From NCBI GenBank assembly GCA_026002695.1, contig BOCB01000009.1, forward strand, positions 1 through 38,388: a stretch of 38,388 nucleotides of DNA, written 5' to 3'. Of this stretch, positions 1 through 7,089 are shown piece by piece (the stretch's first letter is position 1; every line of letters starts with the position of its first letter). The notes under the pieces were generated by a model. That model searched no databases. It saw only the letters and a program-made list of their open reading frames with translations, and was not told the origin of the DNA. Both the position numbers and the translations under genes were made by a program. This stretch comes from Synergistales bacterium (GTDB lineage Bacteria > Synergistota > Synergistia > Synergistales > Synergistaceae).

Positions 1-155
1 GGGGCGCGATGCCTCCGATGCGGTATGCAACTGGGATGATTTTTGGTTTTTTGAGAAAGGAACGTGATTTACACATGAGAATGGTAAAAAGATTCGGGTT
101 AGTACTCATGGTACTGGCTCTCTTGGTCTCCTTCGCGGGCAGCGCGATGGCGGCG
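1..155 (+). repeat. 5' flank of surface-protein cassette, copy A
   Basis: This leader and signal-peptide coding stretch recurs at 21606-21762 with only about a dozen differences by eye, two of them single-base insertions. It includes an untranslated leader, the RBS region (GAGAAAGGAA) and the first roughly 27 codons. Similarity drops sharply after the signal peptide. The window begins inside or at the edge of the repeat, so its true left end is unknown. Confidence 0.85.
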
Positions 156-2267
156 GCCACGCCGGGATATTCGGCGCCGGGTTCGAGCCGCAGCGTGGAT
201 ATTGTCGCTTACTACCAACCTAGGGAAGGATTCAAATTGGATTCCGGTACCGCGCTTTCGTGGGATAAAACTGAGTCGGTTGCGAACAATAACCTTCAGT
301 CGCCTGTGACGGCGAGTTTGGATTGGGGTGGGGTTCTGCCAACAGACGCGAAGAGCTTTGTGAGGCTGACCCAGAGACTTGAGGTTCAAGCCAGCGGCAC
401 TCCTCAGGCATTTATTTCACAGGACGTGCAATTCTACTATGCTAATTCAGGCAACCAGACAGACTGGTTGGAGCTAAAGGGAATACGAGTTTTTGCCTTG
501 GTGTCTGACGATGTGAGCCGTGACTACACCGGCATACACGGCGGCTACAATGGGCATGGGCAGGGTGACGGTTATAAGTCTGACGACTTAGGAGCTTATG
601 TTTATGGCTTCACCGTGCAGCTCCCGTCGGAGAAGACTTCGGAGCCGAGGGTTCTGACTTTCGACTCCACGGTTGGCAACCCCACTAGCCTCTTGGATCA
701 GGTGACCTGGACTCCCCTCAATAGGGGCGTTAATACGTTCAAGATCATCTGGAACAACAACGGCAACAGCGGCAGCGCAAACACCGGTTGGTTCAATCCT
801 ACCGAGTTCAAGATAATCTATTACCCCGGCGAGAGGATACTGTCGCAGTTCAACGCGTTCGTTGTCAACCCCAACAGCAGGTATTATCACAAGAACGCTG
901 ATGGGTCCCTCCCGAATATCTTCACGACTATTGATGAGGTAAACAAAACTGCCGTAATCAACTTCCCGACCCCTGCGTGGTCGACGACCATGCCCCAACC
1001 TTCCAATGAGCCTGCCTTGGGCTTGAGCGACGGCTTTAGCCAGGTCAGCAATAATAACCTCAACAGACTGCTTTCGCTCGCGAACTTCTGGGATTTGTGG
1101 GATTTCACAGATCCGCTTACCGGCACCCAGAGTGGGAAGTGGTTGAGACCGACAGTTGAGTTCCAACTGAAGGATCCTAATGCGCTGATGCCGCCGCGGA
1201 CCGCGAGCGCGTTCTTCCGCAATGACTTCTCCTTTACTGTTTCGTCATGGTATAGTGGGTGGTCTGCGGATGGCAAAGCTCATGTGAGAGCTAGCGCGTA
1301 TGACACAAGATTTACGGACTACACCATTTCCTTCAGGGAGCCTTATACGCAGAGGAATCTTAAGGAGTGGGTCATATCGAGGAAGGACGTCAATCCCCCG
1401 AGGACAATAGTGGAGACCGGTCCTAACAGCGCGGTAGCCACGGGCGATTTTATCAATGAACTCGTCCCCGGCGATCTCATTCCTCTCAGCAATGACTTGA
1501 GAGAGGCGCATTACTCGAGTATAGTGAGAGTTGAGCGCATCAATGACACCCAGACGTACAACGTGGTCGTCGCGGCGGAAGCCACTGAGTTGGGAAATCG
1601 TGCCGTCACCAATACGACCTACGTACTCTCCTTCGGCGCCGCGCCTCCTCCCGAGTCGACCATTACTCCGGCCAGCTATACGTTCCAGACGGTTCCCGGC
1701 AGCAGCGCGCCTCTGGCGATAACCGGCAGCGGAACCACGTTTGCGGTTAACGCTGATTACGCGCCCGGTTTCACGACGGCTAATTTCACCCCCACAGTGA
1801 CCCCCGCTCCGACGCTCACTGTATCTGATAATGGCAGCGTAGCAAAGTCGTACAAATTGACGATAAACGGAGTCGACTACACGCTTAACTTCGGGCAGAC
1901 TCTGTCCAACAGCACGAGCCTGACGCAGTTCGCCATAGCGGCGGATGGCGGCAACAGGACTATAACCGCCATTTCGGGCGGGTTCGTGGCCACGGGTAAT
2001 TATATCGCCAACCTTGGCGCCGCGGCTTTCGTCCAGTCGGCTGCTTGGAACGGCGCGTCTGTAACCAGAGCGACGGCTGATTCTAACGGGACGACGTACA
2101 CGGTATATGTAACAGCGGCAAACGGAACGACTGCGGTGGAGACACTCGGCTTCGCCGGCTCCGACTGGCGCGGCGGTTCGAGCGGCGGCGGCTGCGACGC
2201 GGGTCTCGGCGCGTTCGGTCTGATAGTCCTCGCCGGTTCGGCGATGGTTCTTCGCAGGAAGAAGTAA
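75..2267 (+). CDS. Secreted surface protein with Synergist-CTERM-type tail (copy A)
   Basis: A 730-residue exported protein of unknown function. Residues 1-26 form a signal peptide (basic MRMVKRFG, hydrophobic LVLMVLALLVSFAG, cleavage near AMA-A). The body is rich in Asn, Thr and Ser, and the middle carries a block (FREPYTQRNLKEWVIS) matching FRDPYNTKDLGLFVIS in the paralogue at 21682. The C-terminus has GGSSGGGCDAG, a hydrophobic segment and RRKK, the layout of the Synergist-CTERM sorting signal, so processing and attachment at the cell surface are expected. I chose ATG 75 over ATG 9 because it starts directly at the signal peptide and matches the paralogue. The upstream in-frame codons lie in the conserved non-coding leader. 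No catalytic motif is visible. Adhesin or S-layer-like roles are only guesses. Confidence 0.85.
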   Translation: MRMVKRFGLVLMVLALLVSFAGSAMAAATPGYSAPGSSRSVDIVAYYQPREGFKLDSGTALSWDKTESVANNNLQSPVTASLDWGGVLPTDAKSFVRLTQRLEVQASGTPQAFISQDVQFYYANSGNQTDWLELKGIRVFALVSDDVSRDYTGIHGGYNGHGQGDGYKSDDLGAYVYGFTVQLPSEKTSEPRVLTFDSTVGNPTSLLDQVTWTPLNRGVNTFKIIWNNNGNSGSANTGWFNPTEFKIIYYPGERILSQFNAFVVNPNSRYYHKNADGSLPNIFTTIDEVNKTAVINFPTPAWSTTMPQPSNEPALGLSDGFSQVSNNNLNRLLSLANFWDLWDFTDPLTGTQSGKWLRPTVEFQLKDPNALMPPRTASAFFRNDFSFTVSSWYSGWSADGKAHVRASAYDTRFTDYTISFREPYTQRNLKEWVISRKDVNPPRTIVETGPNSAVATGDFINELVPGDLIPLSNDLREAHYSSIVRVERINDTQTYNVVVAAEATELGNRAVTNTTYVLSFGAAPPPESTITPASYTFQTVPGSSAPLAITGSGTTFAVNADYAPGFTTANFTPTVTPAPTLTVSDNGSVAKSYKLTINGVDYTLNFGQTLSNSTSLTQFAIAADGGNRTITAISGGFVATGNYIANLGAAAFVQSAAWNGASVTRATADSNGTTYTVYVTAANGTTAVETLGFAGSDWRGGSSGGGCDAGLGAFGLIVLAGSAMVLRRKK

Positions 2268-2397
2268 CCAATATTAACACAGGGGCGGGTTCGCCCGCCC
2301 TTGTTAAAATAGTCACCCATTCTTGTAGGGGCGGTCGGAGTTTGGCCGTCCGACTCACATTCCATAAAGCGGGGATACGGAAACGGGCGGGATTTAT
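2172..2397 (+). repeat. 3' flank of surface-protein cassette, copy A
   Basis: These 226 bases encode the last roughly 31 codons (sorting tail) and run about 130 bases past the stop. They recur at 23185-23410 with few changes and small indels. The repeat carries a GC-rich hairpin after the stop and a second one near 2331-2354. Similarity between copies stops at ATTTAT, inside the third hairpin. Confidence 0.85.
2283..2300 (+). terminator. Hairpin after surface protein A
   Basis: A 7-bp stem GGGCGGG/CCCGCCC closes a TTCG tetraloop 15 bases after the stop codon, followed by TTGTTAAAAT. The U-run is weak, so this may act in 3'-end stabilisation as well as termination. Confidence 0.5.
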
Positions 2398-2422
2398 ATT
2401 TATATTTATAAAAATCCCGCCC
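2385..2422. other. GC-rich inverted repeat in 2268-2644 spacer
   Basis: An 11-bp stem (GGGCGGGATTT with AAATCCCGCCC) closes an AT-rich 16-base loop. The copy B counterpart at 23398-23417 keeps the GC stem but has only a TTTA loop. The 377-base spacer 2268-2644 otherwise holds two hairpins of the 3' flank, the strong terminator at 2521, three tandem TGCATTTTT units (2559-2585) and a possible -10 box TATACT at 2595-2600. I see no gene in it. Confidence 0.6.
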
Positions 2423-2520
2423 CCGCCCGCCCCGCGGCAGGGGCAGCCCTGAATGATTTTAGCGGTTCCCGTATGAGGCGGCCCATATCCGCGCGGCCGC
2501 CCGATTGCACCGCCGATACG

Positions 2521-2559
2521 CGGGAGCGTCCCGAAACGGACGCTCCCGCGATTTTTTTT
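2521..2559 (+). terminator. Strong intrinsic terminator
   Basis: An 11-bp perfect stem (CGGGAGCGTCC with GGACGCTCCCG) and a six-base loop CGAAAC are followed by eight T residues at 2552-2559. This is a classic Rho-independent terminator insulating the surface protein gene from the flavoprotein operon. Confidence 0.9.
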
Positions 2560-2644
2560 GCATTTTTGCATTTTTGCATTTTTGTATATTGTGCTATACT
2601 TTAAGGGTATACATGCCGATTAATTTATCATGGGGGATTTCGAT

Positions 2645-3205
2645 GTGAGATTGGCTTGGGCGTTCACTGGCGCGGGGCATTTTTTGAGGGAGGCTGTCGG
2701 GATCGTCGAGTCGCTGCGCGGCTCGGCTGCCGTCGATGTCTTTTTGTCGCGCGCGGCGTCGGAGGTATTGTCCGTGTACGGCCTCTCGGAGAGGCTGTCC
2801 CGCTGTGCGGCTTCCGTAACCGCGGAGAGCGGTTACAGTTTCCCGAGCATTTCCGGGCTGGCGGCCGGCAGGTACGGCGCGCTCGTAATAGCCCCGGCGA
2901 CGGGCAATACGGTCGCCAAGTGCGCGCGGGGCATCGCCGATTCGCTCGTCTCCTGTATGTTCGCGCAGGGGGGCAAGAGCCGTGTGCCCATATGCGTGCT
3001 GCCGACCGACGTGTCGCCGGAGATGGCGTCGTCCGCGCCTAACGGGGCGGTCATAAAAGTGTACCCCCGGAAGATTGACATCGAGCTGTCCCGCAGAATA
3101 GGGGAGATGGACGGAGTTACGTCCGTCCTTTCGCCCGACGCTCTGCGCTCGTGGACGGACGGGCTTATGAAGGGTTCTTCGGAGTATCGTCATGCAGCCG
3201 GCTGA
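2645..3205 (+). CDS. Flavoprotein, archaeoflavoprotein/DmrX-like
   Basis: A 186-residue FMN-binding protein of the flavoprotein fold also used by PpcDC/UbiX-type proteins. The best resemblance is to the archaeoflavoprotein AfpA / dihydromethanopterin reductase (acceptor) group. The supporting motifs are the N-terminal LAWAFTGAGHFLRE phosphate-loop region and PATGNTVAKCARGIADS around residue 90, a hallmark of this family's flavin site. I prefer GTG 2645 over ATG 2630: it gives MRLAWAFTGAGHF, the usual family start, and TGGGGGAT lies about 8 bases upstream, whereas the ATG would sit inside that RBS. It overlaps dgkA by 14 bases, so the two are co-transcribed. The physiological electron donor cannot be read from the sequence. 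Confidence 0.8.
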   Translation: MRLAWAFTGAGHFLREAVGIVESLRGSAAVDVFLSRAASEVLSVYGLSERLSRCAASVTAESGYSFPSISGLAAGRYGALVIAPATGNTVAKCARGIADSLVSCMFAQGGKSRVPICVLPTDVSPEMASSAPNGAVIKVYPRKIDIELSRRIGEMDGVTSVLSPDALRSWTDGLMKGSSEYRHAAG

Positions 3206-3560
3206 TCTCAAGAACAGTAATTTGTTCCGCAAAACCCTGAACTCGCTTAACGGATTCCGGGTCGCGTTCATTAAGGAGCGCGCCGTCGCGCAGGAGACGC
3301 TGGCGCTCGTCGTTATAATAATAGCGGCCGTCGCGCTCGGCTGTAAAGCGGCCAACGTGTTCCTCATATTTTTGGCCTGTCTGCTTCCGATAACGCTGGA
3401 GCTCGTGAACTCCGCGATGGAGATATTCATCGACCACTTTTCGGGAAGCGCGTACAGGGAGGAGATAAGGCGGGCAAAGGATATGCTCTCGGCGGCGGTC
3501 TGCCTGGCCCTTCTGATCGGCTACAGCGGCTCGATATGGATAATATTGTTCGCCGAATGA
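3192..3560 (+). CDS. dgkA: Diacylglycerol/undecaprenol kinase, DgkA family
   Basis: A 122-residue integral membrane kinase that phosphorylates diacylglycerol or undecaprenol with ATP to recycle membrane lipids. It has the standard family length and layout: amphipathic N-terminus, NSLNGFRVAFIKERAVAQE, three membrane segments (about residues 35-52, 54-72 and 98-118) and the signature ELVNSAMEIFID between segments two and three, including the catalytic Glu and the ENSA-like motif. ATG 3192 overlaps the end of the flavoprotein gene. The last 21 bases of the gene (3540-3560) are part of a perfect 25-bp direct repeat, apparently the attachment site of the element that follows. The gene is left intact by that insertion. 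Confidence 0.9.
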   Translation: MQPADLKNSNLFRKTLNSLNGFRVAFIKERAVAQETLALVVIIIAAVALGCKAANVFLIFLACLLPITLELVNSAMEIFIDHFSGSAYREEIRRAKDMLSAAVCLALLIGYSGSIWIILFAE

Positions 3561-3561
3561 T
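3537..3561 (+). repeat. Attachment-site repeat, left (in dgkA)
   Basis: These 25 bases are identical to 6073-6097. They cover the last seven codons of dgkA, including the TGA stop, so site-specific integration left the gene's end intact. Confidence 0.85.
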
Positions 3562-3864
3562 TCAAAACCAGTCATAGACTGCATTTAACAAGTATAAAAA
3601 AGAGGTTGTAGGCCAATTTGTAGGACAAAATTTTTTTCTAACCTTGGCCGCCGCTCCTTATATCCTTACCCCCGCCCTTCGTAAAATCTCAAAATTCAAA
3701 TCTCAGAAAAAAGGGAGTAAAGGGAGTAAAGTATGTTGATGTGCAACCTTTAGTTGCTTTAGTGTATGTTTTACACCGCAAATCACAAAGCAAATACACC
3801 AAATACACCCTGCCCGGCCAAGGTGATTGAGACATCCCCCTCGCGCGCCTTGGCCGCCGTGTGT
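3562..3864. other. Left end of element, no gene recognised
   Basis: Non-coding as far as I can see. It holds the 25-base arm-like repeat at 3606-3630, a T-run, the tandem AAAGGGAGTAAAGGGAGTAAAG near 3710-3732 and a short GCAAC/GTTGC hairpin near 3741-3755. Confidence 0.5.
3606..3630 (+). repeat. Internal terminal repeat of element, left
   Basis: TTGTAGGCCAATTTGTAGGA plus CAAAA. It matches 5933-5957 in the same orientation with two differences and is itself an internal doublet of TTGTAGGMCAA. It could be an integrase arm-binding site. Confidence 0.6.
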
Positions 3865-4101
3865 CTATGGCGTCGGGTTGAATACGGCAACGAACTTGCG
3901 CTGTACTTCACGCGGGCGCTCCTTACCGTCTGCGCCGATATTGGTTGTCAACTTCGGAATTTCCGAAGTTGTTTCCATCTCGCGGCGAACAGTTGTAACC
4001 GTCTTATCGCTAACGCCAAGATTTTTAGCAAGAGAATTATCGCTTTTCTCGGGCGTCTCCTTCAGCCGCTCGCGTATCAGTTCACGCCTCCGAATTTCCA
4101 A
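3865..4101 (-). pseudogene. HTH fragment of phage/plasmid ParB- or methylase-type gene
   Basis: Up to 78 codons from TTG 4101. The segment ELIRERLKETPEKSDNSLAK followed by NLGVSDKTVTTVRREME looks like a DNA-binding helix-turn-helix linker, and NIGADGKERPR after it is typical of phage and plasmid ParB-like proteins. There is no RBS. The start lies inside the 3' end of the next fragment, in another frame. Deletion appears to have fused two parts of one or two genes at about 4082-4101. Function is presumably lost. Confidence 0.6.
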
Positions 4102-4462
4102 AGTGCTTCACACCGTCGCTTTTAGCCTGCTGCCTCCAGGCGTTGTACAGTGGAGGCGTGAAGTCGTCGGAGTAGTCGGCGTGAGTTTTTCCATTTTTAG
4201 ACAGCTGTCCAAAATTAGAAAAGTCGTCTGCTCTATTTGCGACAGTCTGAATAGAAATGTCTTCTTGCTCTGCTATCTCCTCGTAGGTATGGCACGAGAG
4301 CCAAGCGTCGAAGATTCGCCGCTCCTTCTCCTCTTTCGCCGTCTTGTCTATGCCGGACAGCCGCTGAGTTTGTATAGCAAAGCCCTGACAGGCCGGTAAC
4401 TGTTGAACGAAAAACCTGCGGGTTTTGCTCCAAAAACAAATGGGGTAAGCAATAGTATATCT
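4082..4462 (-). pseudogene. Remnant of phage ParB/DNA-methylase-type gene
   Basis: An open frame of about 125 codons without a start codon, beginning after a TAA at 4465-4463. It reads RRFFVQQLPACQ, then QTQRLSGIDKTAKEEKERRI, then FDAWLSCHTYEEIAEQEDIS, and ends HFGNSEA-stop. This matches the N-terminal half of phage DNA-modification methylases, in which HFGNSE is normally followed by the catalytic methylase part. Here the methylase half is missing and the frame runs straight into the HTH fragment at 4101. Identification is by motif memory only. Confidence 0.6.
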
Positions 4463-4475
4463 TTAATCGCTTGTA

Positions 4476-4511
4476 GAGCAGAGCGGACAGCCTCAGCCGT
4501 CCGCTCTGCTC
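4476..4511 (-). terminator. Hairpin 3' of toxin-antitoxin operon
   Basis: A perfect 13-bp stem (4476-4488 with 4499-4511) and a 10-base loop begin three bases after the antitoxin stop codon. There is no strong U-run on the minus strand, so it is a likely but not classical terminator. Confidence 0.6.
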
Positions 4512-4514
4512 GAT

Positions 4515-4817
4515 TCACCCGTTCGCGCTTGGCAAGTCTCCAATGTAAAGCGTTTTTCCTAACGGAGCAAGCACCTTTAGAACAGTGTCTAATTGCGGCT
4601 TCGTGCTGCCCTTTTCCATCCGTGATATTATCGGCTGCTTAACGCCGCTCATCTCTTCGAGCTGCTGTTGAGATATGCCTTTCTCGGCTCGCGCGTTGGA
4701 AAGCTCAATCATCATGGCAACTCTTAGTTGACTTGCCGCCCGTTCCTCCGGTGTTAATAGAGTTTGCCGTACATCTTTCCACGAATGCCCTCTTGGGCTG
4801 ATATATTCTTCACTCAT
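4515..4817 (-). CDS. XRE-family antitoxin, HigA-like
   Basis: A 100-residue protein with a Cro/C1-type helix-turn-helix at about residues 38-92: NARAEKGISQQQLEEMSG, then VKQPIISRMEKGSTKPQLDT. It should bind and neutralise the toxin encoded just upstream and repress the shared promoter. Its ATG lies inside the toxin's last codons (8-base overlap), so translation is coupled. The toxin-first gene order is typical of HigBA systems. It is the only apparently intact operon of the decayed element, as expected for an addiction module. Confidence 0.82.
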   Translation of the reverse strand: MSEEYISPRGHSWKDVRQTLLTPEERAASQLRVAMMIELSNARAEKGISQQQLEEMSGVKQPIISRMEKGSTKPQLDTVLKVLAPLGKTLYIGDLPSANG

Positions 4818-5172
4818 GTTCTTTGCTCCTCTCCCGATAATCGGCTAAATTACGTTTGGCTTGGTCTATTTCTCGTTTCGGCGTTTCCCTTGTTTTCTTC
4901 ACAAAATGGTGAAGGAGTATAAAGGTTGTACCGTTCCACGCAGCGAATAAGATTCTATCCCTTATCGGCCTAAGCTCCCATATTTCACCGTCGAGGTGTT
5001 TCATATATGGCTCTTTCCCCGCCGTTCCCATTTCCTCTAAGTAGTCGATATAATCATAAATTTTGTTTACTTTTATTCGGCTGTCCTTGTCAGTGCGTGC
5101 GTCAAGTTCCTGAATGTATTCAAGTATCGGCTCTCTGCTGCTTCTGTCCGCATAAAAGATTGTTTCGTACAT
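4810..5172 (-). CDS. RelE/HigB-type toxin (phage Gp49-like)
   Basis: A 120-residue protein of the RelE superfamily, Gp49/HigB branch, expected to be a ribosome-dependent mRNA interferase. Supporting motifs are the basic/aromatic core YMKHLDGEIWELRPIRDRIL followed by FAAWNGTTFILLHHFVKKT, and the charged tail TPKREIDQAKRNLADY. The length is normal for the family. ATG 5172 follows AGGAGGAAGG, and a consensus promoter lies 28-56 bases upstream. It forms a two-gene operon with the overlapping antitoxin. No damage is visible, so activity is likely, though inferred. Confidence 0.85.
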   Translation of the reverse strand: MYETIFYADRSSREPILEYIQELDARTDKDSRIKVNKIYDYIDYLEEMGTAGKEPYMKHLDGEIWELRPIRDRILFAAWNGTTFILLHHFVKKTRETPKREIDQAKRNLADYRERSKEHE

Positions 5173-5199
5173 TCGCTGTCCTTCCTCCTATCCAACTGT

Positions 5200-5228
5200 A
5201 TTATACGTAAAAGTTATAGGATAGTCAA
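5200..5228 (-). promoter_or_regulatory. Promoter of the HigBA-type operon
   Basis: On the minus strand TTGACT (5228-5223), a 17-base spacer and TATAAT (5205-5200) give a near-consensus sigma-70 promoter. The predicted start lies about 20 bases before the toxin ATG, leaving a short leader with the RBS. Confidence 0.8.
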
Positions 5229-5289
5229 AATACTGTTTTCCCAGTTTTCCTGAAGCGGCCTTTGCTTAAAGCCGCTCAACGTTCGCACA

Positions 5290-5596
5290 TCAATTTTTTT
5301 TGCCGCCGCCCCACTCAATGCGCCCCCACTTCTTTGGAGCTTCGCCCTCCGGCGGTACATCGCCCTTTGGAAGTGATAGAAGTTCGAGCCGCTCAATCCG
5401 TGCCCTATACCATAATTCGCGCTCGTTCGCGCTCGTTCGCCATTCGTTCTCGTTCTATTGCCTCATCGAGTTCCCGCCGCAATGCCGCAATAGTAACCGC
5501 CGCGCCCTGCGGTATTGCAGCGCTCTCCTGTTGCTGTGGCGTTGCGGCATTTGTTTTAAGCTCACCGAATACCCGCATCAGCTCCGACGTGTCCAC
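5290..5596 (-). pseudogene. Phage-like gene disrupted by a 10-bp tandem duplication
   Basis: The frame starts MDTSELMRVFGELKTNA at 5596 and runs through a charged helix (RRELDEAIERERMANERE). It then meets a stop soon after two perfect tandem copies of GCTCGTTCGC (plus strand, 5421-5430 and 5431-5440). Removing one copy restores a continuous frame MANERELWYRARIERLELLS, then LPKGDVPPEGEAPKKWGRIE, ending GGGKKN at 5290. The joined product would be about 98 residues. I do not recognise a function. It lies next to the integrase fragment, on the opposite strand. Confidence 0.6.
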
Positions 5597-5601
5597 TGCC
5601 G

Positions 5602-5814
5602 CACAGCCTGCGGCATTCCTTCGTTAGCTTGCTCATATCAAGCGGAATGGACGTAGTTACTGTTGCCGCCCTCGCGGGTGATACCGTGGAGGTTATAAGT
5701 AAGGTTTACGCCCACTCATTCGCGGCGCGTGAAGCTGAGGCTATGGATAAAATCGGCCTGATATTCGCTGAGATAAACGCAAACACCCCAAAGCGCATAT
5801 CTGCGGTAGTATAG
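5602..5814 (+). pseudogene. C-terminal fragment of a tyrosine recombinase (integrase)
   Basis: About 70 codons beginning abruptly with HSLRHSFVSLLISSGMDVVT and ending with KVYAHSFAAREAEAMDKIG. They carry the HxLRH box (second catalytic Arg) and the Tyr nucleophile in KVYAH. The position usually held by a conserved His (LGHS) reads AGDT. The first catalytic Arg, the Lys and the whole core-binding domain are absent. The nearest start codon (TTG 5629) has no clear RBS. It sits about 260 bases from the right attachment repeat, the usual place for an integrase, and explains how the element got here. Confidence 0.82.
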
Positions 5815-5865
5815 CCGCCACCCCTTTACTTCCTTTTTTTCGCCGCTGAAGTACGAGAATTAAAA

Positions 5866-5888
5866 AGCCGTCCGAAATTCGGACGGCT
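5866..5888 (+). terminator. Terminator after integrase fragment
   Basis: A 10-bp perfect stem AGCCGTCCGA/TCGGACGGCT with an AAT loop is followed by TCATTTTATG. It is probably the original integrase terminator. The rest of 5815-6192 holds the arm-like repeat, the right attachment repeat and the hairpin at 6101. I see no gene there. Confidence 0.7.
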
Positions 5889-5932
5889 TCATTTTATGAA
5901 AAGAAGATATTGCAATGGAAAAGGGGCGTGAT

Positions 5933-5957
5933 TTGTAGGCCAAATTGTAGGCCAAAA
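5933..5957 (+). repeat. Internal terminal repeat of element, right
   Basis: TTGTAGGCCAAATTGTAGGC plus CAAAA. It pairs with 3606-3630 as an inner direct repeat. Each copy is a doublet of TTGTAGGCCAA. Confidence 0.6.
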
Positions 5958-6072
5958 GGTACTAAAAACCCCCTATTTTTGCTAAATGAGACTAAATGAC
6001 CAAACACATAAAACCATTGCAAACAGCGAATTACTGCACATTACTAAACACCACAAAACACAGCCACTAACT

Positions 6073-6097
6073 TGGATAATATTGTTCGCCGAATGAT
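6073..6097 (+). repeat. Attachment-site repeat, right
   Basis: A perfect 25-bp copy of the dgkA 3' end, outside any gene here. It marks the right boundary of the inserted element. Confidence 0.85.
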
Positions 6098-6100
6098 ACA

Positions 6101-6145
6101 GGTAGAGGACGGCTGGCGGCATTCTGCCGCCCGTTCCCCTCTACC
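6101..6145 (+). terminator. Displaced terminator of the flavoprotein-dgkA operon
   Basis: Nested inverted repeats: an outer stem GGTAGAGG/CCTCTACC (6101-6108 with 6138-6145) and an inner stem GGCGGCA/TGCCGCC around TTC. It begins three bases after the right attachment repeat. Without the insertion it would lie immediately behind dgkA. Confidence 0.55.
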
Positions 6146-6192
6146 CCAACGTCCGTTCGTCCCCCCGAGGGTATCGCCTCTGCCCCCAAATC

Positions 6193-7089
6193 TTATAAAT
6201 TAATCGTTACCGTGTACTTCTTGATAAAAGATTCCGGGTGATAGGACATTTTCGCGTCGCGGAGGCCGAGGTCGTCCATGTCCTCCTCGCGGTTCACCGT
6301 CTCGCAGCCTTTGCCGCCGTTCAGCAGGAACTCGCGGTTTATCACCTGGTAGGCGGCGCTGTATTCGAGGCTCGCCTTCTCGAAGTGTATCATCAGGAGG
6401 TCCTTGCCGACTCGTTCGGCGACCGTGTACGCGGCTATATCCCCCAGCACCTCTATCGCTCCGCCGGACATCTGCGGCAAGCGGCTCCAGTTGCCCAAAA
6501 CGGCGCTGATTATGCCGTCGCTCTCGGCCTCTATGCTCTGCGCGTTGCCGTAAACCTTGTACGAATCGCGCCACTTCTTCTGAAATTCTATTATACGGGG
6601 CAGGAGTTCCTCGTTGATTGGCAGGTATGTATACGGGTTCTGCTTGACGAACTGATTTATGCGGTTGCGTTTCTTCACGTACCTGCTGCCTGAGAGGGTC
6701 CTCAGATCGCGGGCCCTGTGCAGGTACTCCCAGCTCCCCCTGTTCTCCTCCGCGGTCATCGCGCCGCCGAACGATTCGCGCCATATATCTACCAGCGCCT
6801 CCGGCACGATATGGAACTTCGCCTCACGGCCAAATCTCGCGCGCAGCAGATCGCCCCAGTCCGGCCGCGCCAACTCGCCGACCGGCGCGAGGAAGTGTTC
6901 CTCCGGCACGCGGCCGCGTATCCAGACGAGGCTCTCCTCTTCGTCAAAGGCGAACTCGTAGCCCAGCGCCCGTTCCCAGCAGAGGAGCACCCCCGTTGAG
7001 TAATCGGACGACTTTTGCGGCGTCATATTCCAAAATTCAACATATTTGCTCAAGGTATCAAGATTAACCGATTTGAAAATCAGCCTCAC
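6193..7089 (-). CDS. DUF2156 protein (PG lysyltransferase C-terminal-like)
   Basis: A 298-residue protein of the DUF2156 family, related to the C-terminal GNAT-type acyltransferase domain of phosphatidylglycerol lysyltransferases. Diagnostic pieces are SWEYLHRARDLRTLSGSRYV followed by KKRNRINQF, the core HFEKASLEYSAAYQVINREF, and VNREEDMDDLGLRDAKMSYH plus PESFIKKY at the end. I start it at GTG 7089 because GGAGG at 7101-7097 sits 7 bases upstream. A TTG at 7095 would leave only one base. There is no membrane segment, so it is cytosolic. The substrate is unknown. It is monocistronic and faces the dgkA operon. Confidence 0.8.
   Translation of the reverse strand: MRLIFKSVNLDTLSKYVEFWNMTPQKSSDYSTGVLLCWERALGYEFAFDEEESLVWIRGRVPEEHFLAPVGELARPDWGDLLRARFGREAKFHIVPEALVDIWRESFGGAMTAEENRGSWEYLHRARDLRTLSGSRYVKKRNRINQFVKQNPYTYLPINEELLPRIIEFQKKWRDSYKVYGNAQSIEAESDGIISAVLGNWSRLPQMSGGAIEVLGDIAAYTVAERVGKDLLMIHFEKASLEYSAAYQVINREFLLNGGKGCETVNREEDMDDLGLRDAKMSYHPESFIKKYTVTINL

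Larger units (their letters stand above)
3537..6097. mobile_element. Decayed integrated element at the 3' end of dgkA
   Basis: Perfect 25-bp direct repeats at 3537-3561 and 6073-6097 bound about 2.5 kb of foreign-looking material: an integrase C-terminal fragment (5602-5814), ParB/methylase-type remnants (3865-4462), a frameshifted phage-like gene (5290-5596) and a toxin-antitoxin pair (4515-5172). The terminator expected for dgkA lies just beyond the right repeat at 6101-6145, as if displaced by insertion. The integrase lacks its N-terminal half, so the element should not move on its own. What survives intact is the addiction module. Confidence 0.82.

Noticed and set aside
9..74. N-terminal extension of surface protein A from ATG 9
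   Set aside because: The extension reads through the conserved untranslated leader. In copy B the same leader is not in frame from that ATG, and the signal peptide starts at ATG 75.
2594..3430. Minus-strand frame of about 278 codons
   Set aside because: Lies opposite the flavoprotein and dgkA genes, has Arg-rich shadow composition and no RBS.
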